Assembly: GCA_033439685.1 (NCBI GenBank)
Contig: JAUEDM010000007.1
Span: 3,090,501-3,154,500, forward strand
Source of the DNA: Apodospora peruviana
Lineage: Eukaryota; Ascomycota; Sordariomycetes; Sordariales; Lasiosphaeriaceae
Length of the DNA: 64,000 nt
Reading direction: 5' to 3'
The first letter of the stretch is position 1. Each line of letters starts with the position of its first letter. Below the pieces are notes generated by a model that was not told the DNA's origin, searched no databases, and was given only the letters and a program-made list of their open reading frames with translations. The translations under genes and the position numbers were made by a program. This document shows positions 34,309 through 45,535 of the stretch, piece after piece.

Positions 34309-35103
34309 ATGGCAGCCCTCTCCAGGATTGCGCTGCTCTTCGCAACCGTCTTCATACCCTCCGCCCTCGCGACACCTCTCATCTTCTCCCGCGCAGTCAA
34401 CCCGCCAACCGCTCTGCCCCAGCGAGCAACAGCCAACGACCTCCGCTGGCAACCATCGCTCGACTTCGACACGGATGGGTGCTATAACGTGCCCGCCATC
34501 TCAGCAGACGGCACCATCGCGCAAGGGCTACCACACAACTGGGTCAGCGCGTCATCCGACTGCCGCGACTTGTCTGACCTAGACAACAACAACGTCTACT
34601 CGCGGCAGCGCTGCAACTCGGGGTGGTGCGTCTACATCTACGACTACTACTTCGAAAAAGACGTCTCGGTTCCCTATTTCATCGACACGGGCCACACGCA
34701 CGACTGGGAACATATTGCGGTGTGGGTGAAGGACGGAAAAGCGGAATACGTCGGCGCGAGCCAGCACGGGAATTATGAAGTGAAGCCCGCGTCGCAGGTG
34801 CGGTGGGACGGCGAGCACCCCAAGATGGTGTACCACAAGGACGGGGGCAGCACGCACTGTTTTCGGTTTGCCAACACGGCGGATGATGCCATTGAGAATG
34901 CTAAGGGGGTTTGGTTTAGGGGCGCTCTGGTGTCGTATAACGGGTTTCCGGCCGGAATACGTGATTTGTTGTATGCGCATGATTTTGGGAGTGGGAATAT
35001 TGCGCTCAAGGACTCGGCATTCCCGGGGCAGATTTCCAAGGCTAAGCCTGCTGCTATCACGTTTGATATAAATCTTGATGAGGGATCGCCGGGGACGCCT
35101 TAA
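34309..35103 (+). CDS. Secreted NLP (necrosis- and ethylene-inducing protein, NPP1 family), 264 aa
   Basis: This is an intronless gene with a signal peptide (ALSRIALLFATVFIPSALA) ending near residue 22. The NPP1 fold is recognisable through DGCYNVPAI, SRQRCNSGWCVYIYDYYFEK and the hallmark heptapeptide at residues 128-134, which reads GHTHDWE; most cytolytic NLPs have Arg at the third position. A metal-binding loop around the first His/Asp is otherwise present. NLPs bind plant sphingolipids and permeabilise dicot cell membranes, but many fungal members are non-toxic, and the Thr substitution makes activity uncertain. The frame is intact, with family-typical length and an acidic C-terminus. It neighbours an AA9 LPMO 1.1 kb downstream, which would fit life on plant material. 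Confidence 0.9.
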   Translation: MAALSRIALLFATVFIPSALATPLIFSRAVNPPTALPQRATANDLRWQPSLDFDTDGCYNVPAISADGTIAQGLPHNWVSASSDCRDLSDLDNNNVYSRQRCNSGWCVYIYDYYFEKDVSVPYFIDTGHTHDWEHIAVWVKDGKAEYVGASQHGNYEVKPASQVRWDGEHPKMVYHKDGGSTHCFRFANTADDAIENAKGVWFRGALVSYNGFPAGIRDLLYAHDFGSGNIALKDSAFPGQISKAKPAAITFDINLDEGSPGTP

Positions 35104-36195
35104 GGGAGATTTTGGATTGCTGGGGGAAGGCACGGGGCTACGTGGTTGTTGGATGGATGAACGGCTGTGATGACTGGATGTTAGCTGGGTTTACTTGTGA
35201 TTTTGAGATACCATGATAGGCGCAAATCTATGAGTTTCAAAGGGATGTTGTTAGAACATGTCGGTTAGGGGAGTTCGTGAGGTGGTACGGGCTACAGGGT
35301 ATGCTGTCTGGTGTCGGCTGGATGTCCAGGGACGGCCACGGAGAACATGCCTCCGAATACACCCCTAGATGAAGAGCGTCTCCAACGCCTCGAGGGTTTT
35401 TCCAACCATGAGTATCTGTGTCTGTGGTGCGAATCTTCGCATTTCTCTGGGATTATTGGAACTGCCAATGACATCATATCTGAACTGGACAATTAGTGAT
35501 AAGAGAGTCCAAGGTCCTCCTGCTCAAGAGTGGAGCCCATCATCATGTTTTCGGAGCAGAAGGAACCTGGAAGCGAGGTGCATTTGCGGAACCAAAGAGC
35601 CGCTGGCTCCGTTATCAAAGCAGGAAGGGGCCCGGGCGGGACCTCAATACGGCTGCAACACCCCGCGTGAAACACTGAAAACCGGGTTCCACGAATTAGC
35701 CGGCTTTGTTGATGTACAGTCAAGCTTTTCTAATCTACTCGCTCTCATCTACTTGGAGCCACGCGAGTGGTGCGCCTTTCATGCTTCCAGATTTCTGACC
35801 ACCAAAAGTCGCTTCTCGAAATTTCCCTCCACATATCTGCTTTCCATCGCCAGACGCCATGCCGCAGCTCGGCACCGGGTTCCGTCTCCTTTATCCCGTC
35901 GAATGCTACGCTCACTTCCGGGAACCCGGGCGAGATGATGCTGATCACCTGTGCCAAGCATAGAGCGTCGTGTACCGGAGCATCTTTCGATACTACTATC
36001 GAGCCACTTTGGTTAGGTGTCATTCGGATGGGGCGGATATCGTCCAGAGCACAGAAGATGGATAAGTAGTCGGGTACTCCCAGGCTCACGATCTCGACTT
36101 AACCTCCTCGCCAGGCCGACACACTCTTCCGCGAATAGCCCCCCCCCCCCCCCCCCCAACCTCTCCCGGATAGACACCAGAAAGTCACAGTCAAG
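35104..36195. other. Intergenic; one low-confidence frame
   Basis: A minus-strand open frame at 35745-36089 encodes SLGVPDYLSIFCALDD and DALCLAQVISIISPGFPEVS, with reasonable composition, but no family is recognised. The rest is unassigned. The end contains a 19-base C-run (36139-36157) in the LPMO leader. Confidence 0.4.
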
Positions 36196-37007
36196 ATGAA
36201 GCTCACCACCTCTGTTGCCCTCGGGCTGGCTGTAGTCGGAGCTCAAGCCCATTGTAAGTGCCTACCTAAAATCCCCCACAAGACACACACTTACAGAACC
36301 AGACACTTTCCCCAAAAGCTACACCAATGGTGCCGTTTCGGCCGAGTGGGAGACCATCCGAATGACCGAGAACCGCTACTCCCATGGCCCGGTCACCGAC
36401 GTGACCTCTTCCGCCATGACCTGCTATGAGATATCCCCAGGCACGCGCGCCGCGAAAATCGTCCCCATCACCGCCGGTAGCAACTTCACCTTTACCGTCG
36501 ACACCTCCATCAGCCACCCGGGACCTTTACACTTCTACCTCGCCAAGGTACCCGCGGGCCAAACAGCCGCAACATTCGACGGCAAGGGCGCCGTGTGGTT
36601 CAAGATCTACCAGGACGGCCCGAGCGGACTGGGGACGAGCTCGATAACTTGGCCGAGTGCAGGTCAGTGACATCGTGAGATTTCAAAAGAAACAATACTG
36701 ATGGGTGTGTGTATGAATAGGAAAAGCCGAAGTGAGTGTACAGATCCCCAAATGCGTCGCCAACGGCGACTACCTCCTCCGCGTCGAGCACATCGCCCTC
36801 CACTCGGCCGGCAGCGTCGGCGGCGCACAGCTGTACATCTCGTGTGCGCAGATTTCCGTGACGGGCGGGACTGGCACACTAAACACGGGCAGCCTCGTCT
36901 CCTTCCCGGGCGCATACAAGGCTACGGATCCGGGCATTCTCTTTCAGCTGTACTGGCCGACTCCGACGAGCTATATCAATCCCGGTCCGGCGCCCGTGAA
37001 GTGTTAA
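36196..37007 (+). CDS. AA9 lytic polysaccharide monooxygenase (234 aa, three exons)
   Basis: Exons 36196-36253, 36303-36662 and 36721-37007 join in frame (GTAAGT..ACCAG; GTCAGT..AATAG). The signal peptide MKLTTSVALGLAVVGAQA is cleaved before a histidine encoded across the first intron (AH-YTFPKSYTNG), which gives the N-terminal His of the copper histidine brace. The second brace histidine is in SHPGPLHFYLAKVP, and the axial Tyr is in GAQLYISCAQI. AA9 enzymes use O2 or H2O2 to cleave cellulose or hemicellulose outside the cell. Catalytic-domain length is typical. There is no CBM1; the protein ends NPGPAPVKC. It is likely induced on plant biomass, but no regulatory site was identified. Confidence 0.93.
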
Positions 37008-37959
37008 GGTTATTATATACTTGGGGGGTATCTGTGGTAGTATGTGCATATTCAGGGCTTCTAGTTAGCATCAACATAAACTTTATGGGGTCCTTATATG
37101 TCGCCACTGATTTCATATAACCCGACCACCCGAACAGAAAGTCTCCTTCCACTGGATAATTGGGACGAGAGTCTTATTGCTAGGTTACTTGATAAACACT
37201 TTGTGTCTCTATCAATTAGTTTTGAGATAGATGGTTACTTAAAACTCCTTCATCGACATAATGCGTGGAAGCTGAGCTTTGTAATTATTCATGTCATCCT
37301 AATTTTAGGTCCAGCCAGTAATACTGATATATGCACAAGCTGAAGTGTCCGAGGATGTCGAGATATGACTGGCGTCTTTGCGGTGATCGTCGAAGAGCAA
37401 GGCTAGAAAAGGTACACAGCTTACGCAGAAATATACGGGAAGATCCGTCGAGGTTAGTCAAAGAACTTAGCATATACGACTCAATACATGCCTTTACTCT
37501 GGCAAATTCCCACTCCTCCTGCCGTAGCAGCTGGGCTTGCTGAGCTGCCTGATCTGCGCGATTTCTTTCTGTTGCTGTTGTAATTGCCGCTGGAGCTCAG
37601 TGGCCGGGGCCGGGGCGAAAGCCGCTGGGGGAGTTGTAGCAGCGCCTTGCCGAGTTGTTGCCGACGTGGGAGATGGTGGCGTGCCCAGTGGCAGCCGGCG
37701 AGGGGCGGGACGGTGCGCCCGGTTGTCTCGGCGAGTTTGTCTCTGGCAGATTTGGTGGTTGCCGTGTTGGCCGACCAAAACTCGAGCATATGAGGCCGTC
37801 GCGATGTGTTGTGAACACAGATCGTTAAAGCTAAATTGCGATGGCGAGTTTGAGATGTTGCGGTATTTGCGGATTAAACTGCGTAAAGAATAAAGGAGTA
37901 ACAAGATCGATGTGTGGAAGAAATCCTTGAATACCAGCGGGCGGATGACATCATGACTG

Positions 37960-38310
37960 TTAAGGTTCTACTCCTTTTTGTCCATAACGAATCCGAAGCG
38001 AGGCCGGCTGCTCCTGAACCTTGGATAATGCCATAGGTAGGTAAGCACGGCGTTTGCAACGCCGGAAGGCTTGACCATGGACTCCTTTTTGAAAACCCGG
38101 GCCGTAGAATTCCTGCATCTGCAATACAAACGGGTTCCATTTGTTGTCTACCTCGGGATCATGAGTATGCCAGTCCAAGCGACCGGCCTCGTTATAGTAG
38201 GCTTCCAGGAAGCTGTCCAACGGTACTTAGGGTTTCGCAGGGATAAACTCCTGGTATTCCTTGATGAATTCGATAATTTTATGCATTTCATCAGGGTTGC
38301 TCGGACAGCG
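37960..38310 (-). pseudogene. Remnant of an unrecognised gene
   Basis: Minus strand: DEMHKIIEFIKEYQEFIPAK, a stop, DSFLEAYYNEAGRLDWHTHD and NKWNPFVLQMQEFYGPGFQ form one coherent frame with a single stop. The composition is clearly protein-like. I cannot name the family. Flanking sequence on both sides is degenerate. Confidence 0.35.
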
Positions 38311-38469
38311 CCTGACGGAACAAGAACTGACCTTAATCAGCCACTAGCGCGACGATATGGACAGACAAGTCTGAGAAGACATGGTGTCGATCATGAACAA
38401 AGCTCCCCCGAATATCTGGACAAACGAAGACCTGCTATAGGAATGGCTAGACACAAACACGAAGAACTA

Positions 38470-39300
38470 AGTGGGAAGATACTATATTAGAAGTAGCGTA
38501 AAACCCTCTAGGAGTTCGGAAGAATTAATAAAAACGGTAAACAGATTGGAATATTGCCTTTGATCAGACAGGACGATATCTGGCCAGACTAGGACAAGGG
38601 TTTAGCGCCCGATAGGGAGTGAAGAGTATTTACGAGGCTATTCAGGGACAGAACGGACGACACGATAATTTCTAACTTTTTTTTTCCTTTGTTTTCTTTC
38701 ATTATGACAGCTACGAGGACGCAGCCTGAAATTTGGGGGGGCAGACTGTGAAGATATGCCCGTAGTACGCCCTATATTATCCTCAGTCAGCTGTCCGGCT
38801 TGCATTTAGCCACCGAACGGCAGTGGCACTAGCATCTTAGATCATATATAGACAATCCAGCATAGTTGCAAGCCATAACAAAGTGGTGCGTTAGGCGCGA
38901 ATCGAACGCTGGGCCCATCGTTGGTAACGATGGACTTTAGACCAGAGATGGAATTCCTCGGTCCCCGCGGTAGAGGATAAGCTCTAATGGGTGAGGCTTG
39001 TGGAGGATTACTACGGGTTAACCCCGTGCAATGCATTGTAAGTAATATATTATTGTCTCTTAACATGAAACTGACCGGTTACGGAAGGTATAGATGTGCT
39101 ACCTACTCACATAGCCTTACTATCACATATCGAACGAGATCAAGCAAGGGTGGCACCCAAAACCCTCTTCTGAGAAAATCGATCGCGTCCTCCGCCCGTA
39201 CCAGAAATACCATGAGCGGGCCGTGAGCGCAGTTACGCGTGACGTGCACCTGCCACTGTGACTCCGAATTTGTTACAACCCTGAGCTCGATCAACAATAT
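38470..39300. other. No protein-coding gene; possible tRNA remnant inside
   Basis: AT-rich unassigned sequence; see the tRNA-like element at 38889-38975. Confidence 0.4.
38889..38975 (-). tRNA. tRNA-like degenerate element
   Basis: Read on the minus strand, a perfect 6-bp anticodon-like stem with a 7-base loop (ccatcg-ttaccaa-cgatgg) is followed by a T-loop/B-box-like gcgttcgattcgcgc and preceded by an A-box-like tggtctaaag. The T stem pairs only at three inner positions, the D region seems to carry an insertion and the acceptor 5' strand is not evident. It is more likely a tRNA pseudogene or tRNA-derived repeat than a working tRNA. Confidence 0.3.
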
Positions 39301-39306
39301 CAAGAG

Positions 39307-39672
39307 ATGTCCAAGAGCATCGAGTTCGGCGTCGAGGTTAAGCCGAACGGCGAGCTCAACGATGCCTCGTTGTATAATTTCGATGACGGCGACTGGACAA
39401 GTATTTTGCTTCGAATCCCCGAGCTGTGCGGCGTGAATCAGATGCTCGACGAAAGCAACCATCACCACCATCGGTATCCAATTGATACGGTGCTTGATAA
39501 AGATGAGCAGCAAGACATGGGGGAGAACTGTGTGGTGACTATGCTGTACGTGATAGACGAAACGGAGATCCGCGAGAGGATGGCAAAGATAATGTGGTTG
39601 GATGCCCACGGCCGCTGTCTCTGGTGGAACAGGATTCAGCAGATCGGCATGACAGACTTTACCGGCGCGTGA
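39307..39672 (+). CDS. Hypothetical 121-residue protein
   Basis: An ATG-initiated frame with a protein-like, acidic product: MSKSIEFGVEVKPNGELND, DDGDWTSILLRIPELCGVNQ, ENCVVTMLYVIDETEIRERM. No signal peptide, TM segment or recognised domain. The frame is open slightly upstream and could be the last exon of a longer gene. The opposite strand is also open over the region, so the coding strand is not certain. Confidence 0.4.
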   Translation: MSKSIEFGVEVKPNGELNDASLYNFDDGDWTSILLRIPELCGVNQMLDESNHHHHRYPIDTVLDKDEQQDMGENCVVTMLYVIDETEIRERMAKIMWLDAHGRCLWWNRIQQIGMTDFTGA

Positions 39673-39679
39673 CTCAGCA

Positions 39680-40837
39680 CGGTCAGCATGCAAGACGTGT
39701 TGCCGGTTGCGGATTCTGTTTCGCAGAGGTGGAAGGATAACGGGGCGATTTTAGAATATGGTGAACCGCCTTTTGAATGACCTGGTACTTGGTGCTCCCA
39801 AACACGGAAGTCAAGTTGCTCATATAGAATATAGCTTGGTGCAATGGCCTTTGGATGGCCTATGGGTAAAGGGATCATGAACTAAGAAATGGTGAACGAA
39901 TGAGGCTAACGTGTAGGTTGACGAACTTGGGAGCTCCCAAGGTCCCGGTTGCGGCAACAAAGAGGCCGAATTGATTTGAAAAACGATTCCGATGCAATGC
40001 CGGGCCTGGCCTGACATAAACTTCAGGTAGGTATAGATGTGATGAGCATGGATGGAGTAGAAACAAAGTCACAGCCGCGTTACTGTTGCGCAGTCTGGTG
40101 GAAGGATGACATAAAGTCATAGTATTGGCTTTGGCAAGTCGTTTTGCGAGGGCCAGTCATCCCAGGGGCGACACATGGCTATTGCACCTAGAGTAAGGCA
40201 GTCCTCTAGCAGATAGCTGCCTTCAAGATAAACTCTGTCAACCACCAACCCCCAACTTGCTATTGCGGCTCGGTTCCGACACCGCACCTGCCCAAGGCGC
40301 CTTGGTGGGACCCAGGCACCATGTATACTCGTGTACCAGTGTCGTCTTCCAGCACAGCAGCTGGACTGGTCTAGGACTCCTTTGGATAAAATGGCTCGCT
40401 GGTCGAGAAGTTCCAACGGCTTGAAGAGAAAACTCATAAAACCCAAAAATTAGAATATGCGTTACTCTAGTCCTAGATGGAGAAACCCCTGTGCTTTTGC
40501 CAGCACGCCAGTTCGATCCTTCTCAGGGCTTGATTCTTTCTTTTTTTTTTCATTATTTTCCACCCTTTGTGGTCTTGCCTTTTTGTCCTCTCCATCTCTG
40601 CTGCACCGTCCATCCTTCACATCGGTGCCTGCTACCTCACAACTCAAAGTTTGTGTCGCCTTCCTATCCTGCACCCACACTCACCTCATCCTCTCCACAC
40701 GCACACACTCACACCGAGAATTCGAAGCCATTGTTTGACCCACCGTTATCACCACGCTCAAAAAGGTCCCACTGTCGTCATTCAACGTCATTTTTTATTT
40801 GTTTACTTGTCATATCATCGCCAAATTAGTCCCTCAC
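39680..40837. other. Intergenic, no gene recognised
   Basis: From 40500 to 40830 the plus strand is pyrimidine-rich with cacacac/ctcacac words, the usual look of the 3' or 5' flanks of fungal genes. No other feature is seen. Confidence 0.4.
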
Positions 40838-42839
40838 TCATCGCCGCCCCACATTCAAAAAGAACTGTGCACGCCAGAACTGCACGTCAGGCGTCTCCGG
40901 CCTCGTTGGCAGCCTCGTCAACTGCGTGACGCTCTCCTTCCTTAACTTGCGGTCATGAATCTCTACTGTTGCAGCACTCTTAAGCACGCTTTGTATCCTA
41001 TTCCAGTCCGCGATAACAATAACATCCCCATGGGTATCGTCGCTCATCTCGGCAAATATTTCGCGAAGTCCAAAGGAGGAAAATTCATCATGCCAGGGGA
41101 GAGGTCCATCAAACTCGGGAATCAGCATCGCAGACACTCTATCAAAGTACGGGTGATCAAAATATTTCAGCAGTGGGGTCCACGGCCCTCTAGGATGCCT
41201 AGCACCGTGGCTTTCGTAGCACGCCAGTTCGCGCTCCGCCAACACGGCGGCCGCGTTCTCGAGACAGGTATCGATATTATCAGGCTTCTTGGTGAGCAGA
41301 CGGTAGTCAGCCCGGATTAGCGGAGTCTGGTGAGACTTTTGAGCGATGGCGATGGCCATCTCCAAGTGCGGCAGCGTGGGCGCAACGTAGAGGTATTTGA
41401 ACCCGTCATTGGGCTTTGGCATCGTGTGGTAGAATACAGTCGAGCAGGCTTCTGCGAGCCGAATTCCTAAGATGGACAAGGCGCCTCGTTGGGGCTGGAA
41501 ATCGTCGTCTGTCAGGGAGCGGAGGTCCCCTTCGTTGATGAAGGGGATTATTGGAGCTGTCTGTCGATCGAGGTTCTCGCAGCCGTGGGCGACGAAGAAT
41601 ATTCTGGTGATGTGCTGGCTTGGAAGGCCTGGCCAGGAAAAGAACGAATTGCGTCAGTCCCGAGATGGGTTGAGGACTTGGCAGAGGTGGGCAACCGAAA
41701 CTCACCTTTCCACACCTGAACGAGTGTATCCTCTTGCGGGACTCTAACCAGCGCCCTCTCGTCAGAACCGCCTCCTGAAGGCCGACCTAGAGCGTTGCTA
41801 GTCGCGGCAGGGGCTTTGGCCAAAGCACCTTCGTCCGTCCAAAACTCATCCGCCAAAACGACAGCCTGCTTGCTAATCTTCTCCTCCATCTGCTCCTCGC
41901 TCAGATCCGGCGTGCTGACAACCTCGATAACATCCCCCGCGGCCCGCGCAATCGCCGGATGCGCCCTATTGCACGCGACAGAAATCACCGTCAGACGATC
42001 CAAATTCCGAATCGCCCGCACCTCCTCGAGGATCGAGTCCTCGATCTGCCGCTCCATGCTAATGAAGATGACCAGCGAGTCAATCATTTTGGCCAACACA
42101 TCAACCAGATCCCTGAACTTGGACCGGTCGTGGACCGCCCAGCGCGCTTTGGCCAGGAAGGTCGCTGCTTTCTGGTCCTGCGCGATCTTGGCCGCGTAGG
42201 CCTCGACGTCGCCGACTTCTATCTTTTCTGCTTTGGCTTTCTCGGCAAGGCATTTGATCAGAGCCGAGTACCGCTCACCGACGCGGTGGTTCAGGTTTCG
42301 TTTGAAATCGGTCCCTCGTCTGCGCAGGGGGACGATTTTTGGGTCGCCGTTGTCAGAGGAAGGGGAGGTGTGGTCGCGGACGCCGTATCGGTCTTCGAGC
42401 GTCCTGGAGTCGCGGAACATGAGGAAGATGTTGTTGAGGGCGTTTTCGATGAAGGGTCTGTATTTCTCGTCGTCGAGGTATCTGTTCCTCCGTCCCTCCA
42501 TGTGGCCCGGCAGTCAGCTAACTTTTTGATTGTGTATAGGAGCGTGCAGAGTCCGAAACCAAACAAAACGACGGGTCATAGGATGATAATATGGGTTAGG
42601 GGGTTAGAAGAAAGGGAAAACTACCGAACTCTCTTGTTACTCGACGTCGGCTCGAGAATCCCCGACTTGTCGCCAAAGAGAAGAAACCGACACTTTTGCA
42701 GATCCAGTAGCGCAAACGTCGCCTCGAGATCCCGACTCATATCTTTGCCCGCCTCCACGTACTCGACGCACTCGATACAAGTCTTGAAAAGGGACGCCAT
42801 GCTAATGGCGCCCATGACGAGGCCGGCCGCTTCTGCCAT
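40838..42839 (-). CDS. HeLo-domain protein with an unrecognised C-terminal domain (593 aa, three exons)
   Basis: Exons are the complement of 42839-42625, 42481-41706 and 41628-40838. The introns (143 and 77 nt, GTAGTT..ACAG and GTGAGT..CCAG) restore the frame. Residues 1 to about 230 form a HeLo domain: MAEAAGLVMGAISMASLFKT, CIECVEYVEAGKDMSRDLEA, then LFGDKSGI, NIFLMFRDSRTLEDRYG and KARWAVHDRSKFRDLVDVLA, matching the HET-S-type N-terminal helical bundle, which in HET-S is activated to attack membranes. After a linker rich in Ala, Ser and Gly comes a C-terminal region of about 280 residues starting HITRIFFVAHGCENLDRQ, with LPHLEMAIAIAQKSH, SMLIPEFDGPLPWHDEFSSF and DVIVIADWNRIQSVLK. I recognise neither a prion-forming domain, a kinase nor a STAND ATPase there. 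A role in incompatibility or regulated cell death is inferred from the HeLo domain only. Confidence 0.85.
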
Positions 42840-43786
42840 GACGATGGACCGGGTAAGGCAGTGGGGGCCGAGAAAGTCCAACCGGGGTCAAAATCGAAAA
42901 GGATGATGTGTTTGCATGCAGATACAGGAATGGGCAGCGTCATCGGCGTTGGATGAAAAAAAAAAAAAAAAAGGGTAGAAAGGGGAGGGGCTTGGTTTTG
43001 GAGGATATACTGACATGGAGGTCGCAGGCAGACATACAGACAGGGATTGGCTGGGAACCCCGATGGCTTGCATATTACCTCCGCCCTTTTAGGTCTGGAA
43101 CCTATCGTGACCTGTTATATTCGTGGAATCCAGGCAGACGGCACCGCCCCTCCGGCTCGTTGTGCGGGTCATTGTTTGCTCAATAGGACGCCACTTGACC
43201 GACATGCGGTCCATTGCACACCCTCTTGTCCGTGAAAAAGAATCTATAACGTTAGACTAATTAGACTTATCCCTACCAAAACCATTCGTGATCCTTACAT
43301 CTGTATAACTCCAGCAAGAAGGGGCCGGGTCAGACTTCCCTATGCATGTTTGGGTACTCGTTTATGCCGGAGGATTTAGAAATACATATATACGCAACTG
43401 ACATGGCCTCTTCTCCTATATGACGTCTGACAAGAAATAAAAGTATCCAAGCTCGGACCTTTGTGTAATAATCCGGCGAGAATAAGCACAGCTCCAAAAT
43501 ATTATTTTCCTCCCTTTGCTAGCAATTTGATATTGGCTTTCTTCTAACCACCACTCATCGGGTATTACACCGGCATGCTTCCTGAAACCTACGAGATGAC
43601 TTTATAAACGGAGTCTTGTAGCACAGAGTGACTATCTTGAAAATGCAACTATCTATTTACAAGCTCGAGGCGTCCCGAGCCCTGTTTCGCCAGCAATGAG
43701 ACCGTCCATCTCAAAAGCGACCCCATGTCGTAGCGGTCTCAGCATCTCCGTCTGGGTCCCGAAGCGCTATACCATGTTCCTTTGCT
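42840..43786. other. Intergenic, no gene recognised
   Basis: This is the promoter region of the HeLo gene (with an A14 run at 42957-42972) and the downstream region of the next minus-strand gene. No other feature is supported. Confidence 0.4.
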
Positions 43787-44902
43787 CTACCAAATACACA
43801 AACATCGCACCTCCAAACTCTCCCTCGGTTCTTCTCCTTCAGTCCCTGGTAGCTCAACGCTACTGTGCAACGTCCCACCACTCGCCTTCCAGCCCTTCGA
43901 TTCCATATCGCTATCGAACAAACCAATAATTAAAACCTCCTCCGGTTTTTGGTCGTCGATCCAATTCCATTCGTGACCAGTTCCATATCTAGCCAGGAAC
44001 CCTCCGGCATCATGAGTCTCCATTGTGTCGCGACCAAGACAAGGCGTCTTGATGGGCACAGGAATGTAGTCCTCGTCGGCGAGCGTGCGCTGATCGAGCA
44101 GAGCCAACGGGTCACGCTTGACAAGCTTTAAGGGGCGCCAGATGCTGTAGAGGGCCCAATGCGGTCCGTTGCTGTCGGAGTAATGGTCTTTGAGGGGTTT
44201 ACCTTGAGATAGCAGCTCATCTTCGGCTGCGATTATGTCTTTCGCGGCGGCGGTTAGAGAGAGGTGGTATTTGCGGATGTGCGTGCGCGCCCCGGCGGGG
44301 GAGTAATCCATGTGCGGTTTCGGTGCAGGGCTAACGCCTCCTGTTGAGCTGTTGAAGCCTATGAAGGATGGGAAGCCGGTTTCTAGGTTCTTCTTGGTGT
44401 TGTCCGGTGGAGGTGTTGGAACGTCCTCTGGCTGTGGTCCGCCGTGTCCGGCGTGGGTGGCAAGGGCATCGGACTCGGTCCAGATGGCTGAGCGGAGGAG
44501 GACGGCTTCGGCGATGACGGTGTTGCAGCCGTTGATCTGCTTGAGCATGGCCTCTGTGTCGGGGAGGTAGAACTCCTTTAGCAGGGCCGGATCTTTCCAT
44601 GACGAGAGGGTGTACGGCGCCGAGTGGAGGGTTGTCGGATGGTGAACGGCCGTGAAGCCGTGGGTGGCTAGCTGGGCGTGGTTTGTAGCCGAGGGGAGGG
44701 AGGCGACGGTTGGAACTGGCCGCATGCTGCGGAGCGGCAGGAGGCGAATATCGCCAAACTCGGAGATGGCGGGCAGGTGGTAGTTGTGCGGGCTTGGCTT
44801 GGGGGTGTAGCCAGCTGGTACGTAGCGTAGCTTGCCGAGGACGGGGTTAGGGGGGTTGATGTGCCCCTCTTTCTCCTGTGTGGTGGTGACGGTGGGAGAC
44901 AT
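43787..44902 (-). CDS. CmcJ/AsaB-like non-haem oxidoreductase (GA4 desaturase-type family), 371 aa
   Basis: This is a single-exon gene. Diagnostic segments are LGKLRYVPAGYTPKPS, VAEAVLLRSAIWTES-like helix text (here VIAEAVLLRSAIWTES), HMDYSPAGARTHIRKY and, near residues 247-258, HWALYSIWRPLK followed by LVKRDPLALLD. This order is typical of the fungal/bacterial CmcJ/AsaB family, often annotated as GA4 desaturase or hydroxylase/desaturase AsaB, thought to be 2-oxoglutarate/Fe(II)-type enzymes acting on small molecules. HxD-like His-Met-Asp and His-Trp pairs could supply metal ligands. The C-terminus FDSDMESKGWKASGGTLHSS is also a family hallmark. Members often sit in biosynthetic clusters, but no core enzyme adjoins it here, and its substrate is unknown. 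Confidence 0.85.
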   Translation of the reverse strand: MSPTVTTTQEKEGHINPPNPVLGKLRYVPAGYTPKPSPHNYHLPAISEFGDIRLLPLRSMRPVPTVASLPSATNHAQLATHGFTAVHHPTTLHSAPYTLSSWKDPALLKEFYLPDTEAMLKQINGCNTVIAEAVLLRSAIWTESDALATHAGHGGPQPEDVPTPPPDNTKKNLETGFPSFIGFNSSTGGVSPAPKPHMDYSPAGARTHIRKYHLSLTAAAKDIIAAEDELLSQGKPLKDHYSDSNGPHWALYSIWRPLKLVKRDPLALLDQRTLADEDYIPVPIKTPCLGRDTMETHDAGGFLARYGTGHEWNWIDDQKPEEVLIIGLFDSDMESKGWKASGGTLHSSVELPGTEGEEPRESLEVRCLCIW

Positions 44903-45535
44903 GATGACGGTTTAACTGGCAAACTTCCGGATTCTTTTCCAGAGCTTTGAAAAGGGATGGTTACATGTATCGAGGTCCCGGCAATGCAATATATACGTCC
45001 TGCCGTTCTCCCTCGCTGCGTGTCGCATTATGGAACATCCCCTGGGTCGGACTTGATAAGGGGTCAATATCGATAACACGAGCCCTCCACAGCATTTACC
45101 CCGCACCTATGCAGGAGCTGCCGATTGCATCGTGGCTAGCTTCGCCGTCGGACTCCCTTTGTACATGATAAGTCTACTTGGCAAGCTGACCTCTCCCCCT
45201 TTTCACGACAACGACACTTATCTCAAAGACAACGCTAGCCTTGGCTTATCCAAACTGACACTGCTGCTCGCGCTGAACTAGGCGTTCCTTACTCCCAGTA
45301 TGTACATTATCCACCTATCCTAAACGCGTTTACACAGCAACTCCGCTGACCGACAATGGTGAACTGCCCAGCGTATCGAGGACGAGCCGGTATTGTCGGC
45401 AGTTCACAAAGGAAGACTCAGCCCAGTTTACCAAGGAGGACGAGCCGGTAGTGTCGGCAGCGTCGGAAGTTCAAGAGGCGGTCATACTCAGAGTTCAGAC
45501 GTGACCGACGTACTGCCACGTCCTCCGAAATCAGG
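44903..45535. promoter_or_regulatory. Divergent promoter region of the CmcJ-like gene and the aldolase gene
   Basis: The 633 bases between two divergent starts include a direct repeat of 25 bases (gaggacgagccggta..gtcggcag) at 45378-45402 and 45436-45460 with one mismatch, just upstream of the aldolase ATG. Its role is unknown. Confidence 0.5.

Noticed and set aside
39103..39693. A 196-codon minus-strand frame opposite the hypothetical protein at 39307
   Set aside because: Its leucine/valine/isoleucine/histidine-rich composition is typical of an antisense shadow; the plus frame looks more like protein, though this is not certain.
41959..42906. A 315-codon plus-strand frame opposite the HeLo gene
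   Set aside because: The minus strand carries a spliced gene with recognisable HeLo motifs; the plus frame is its shadow.
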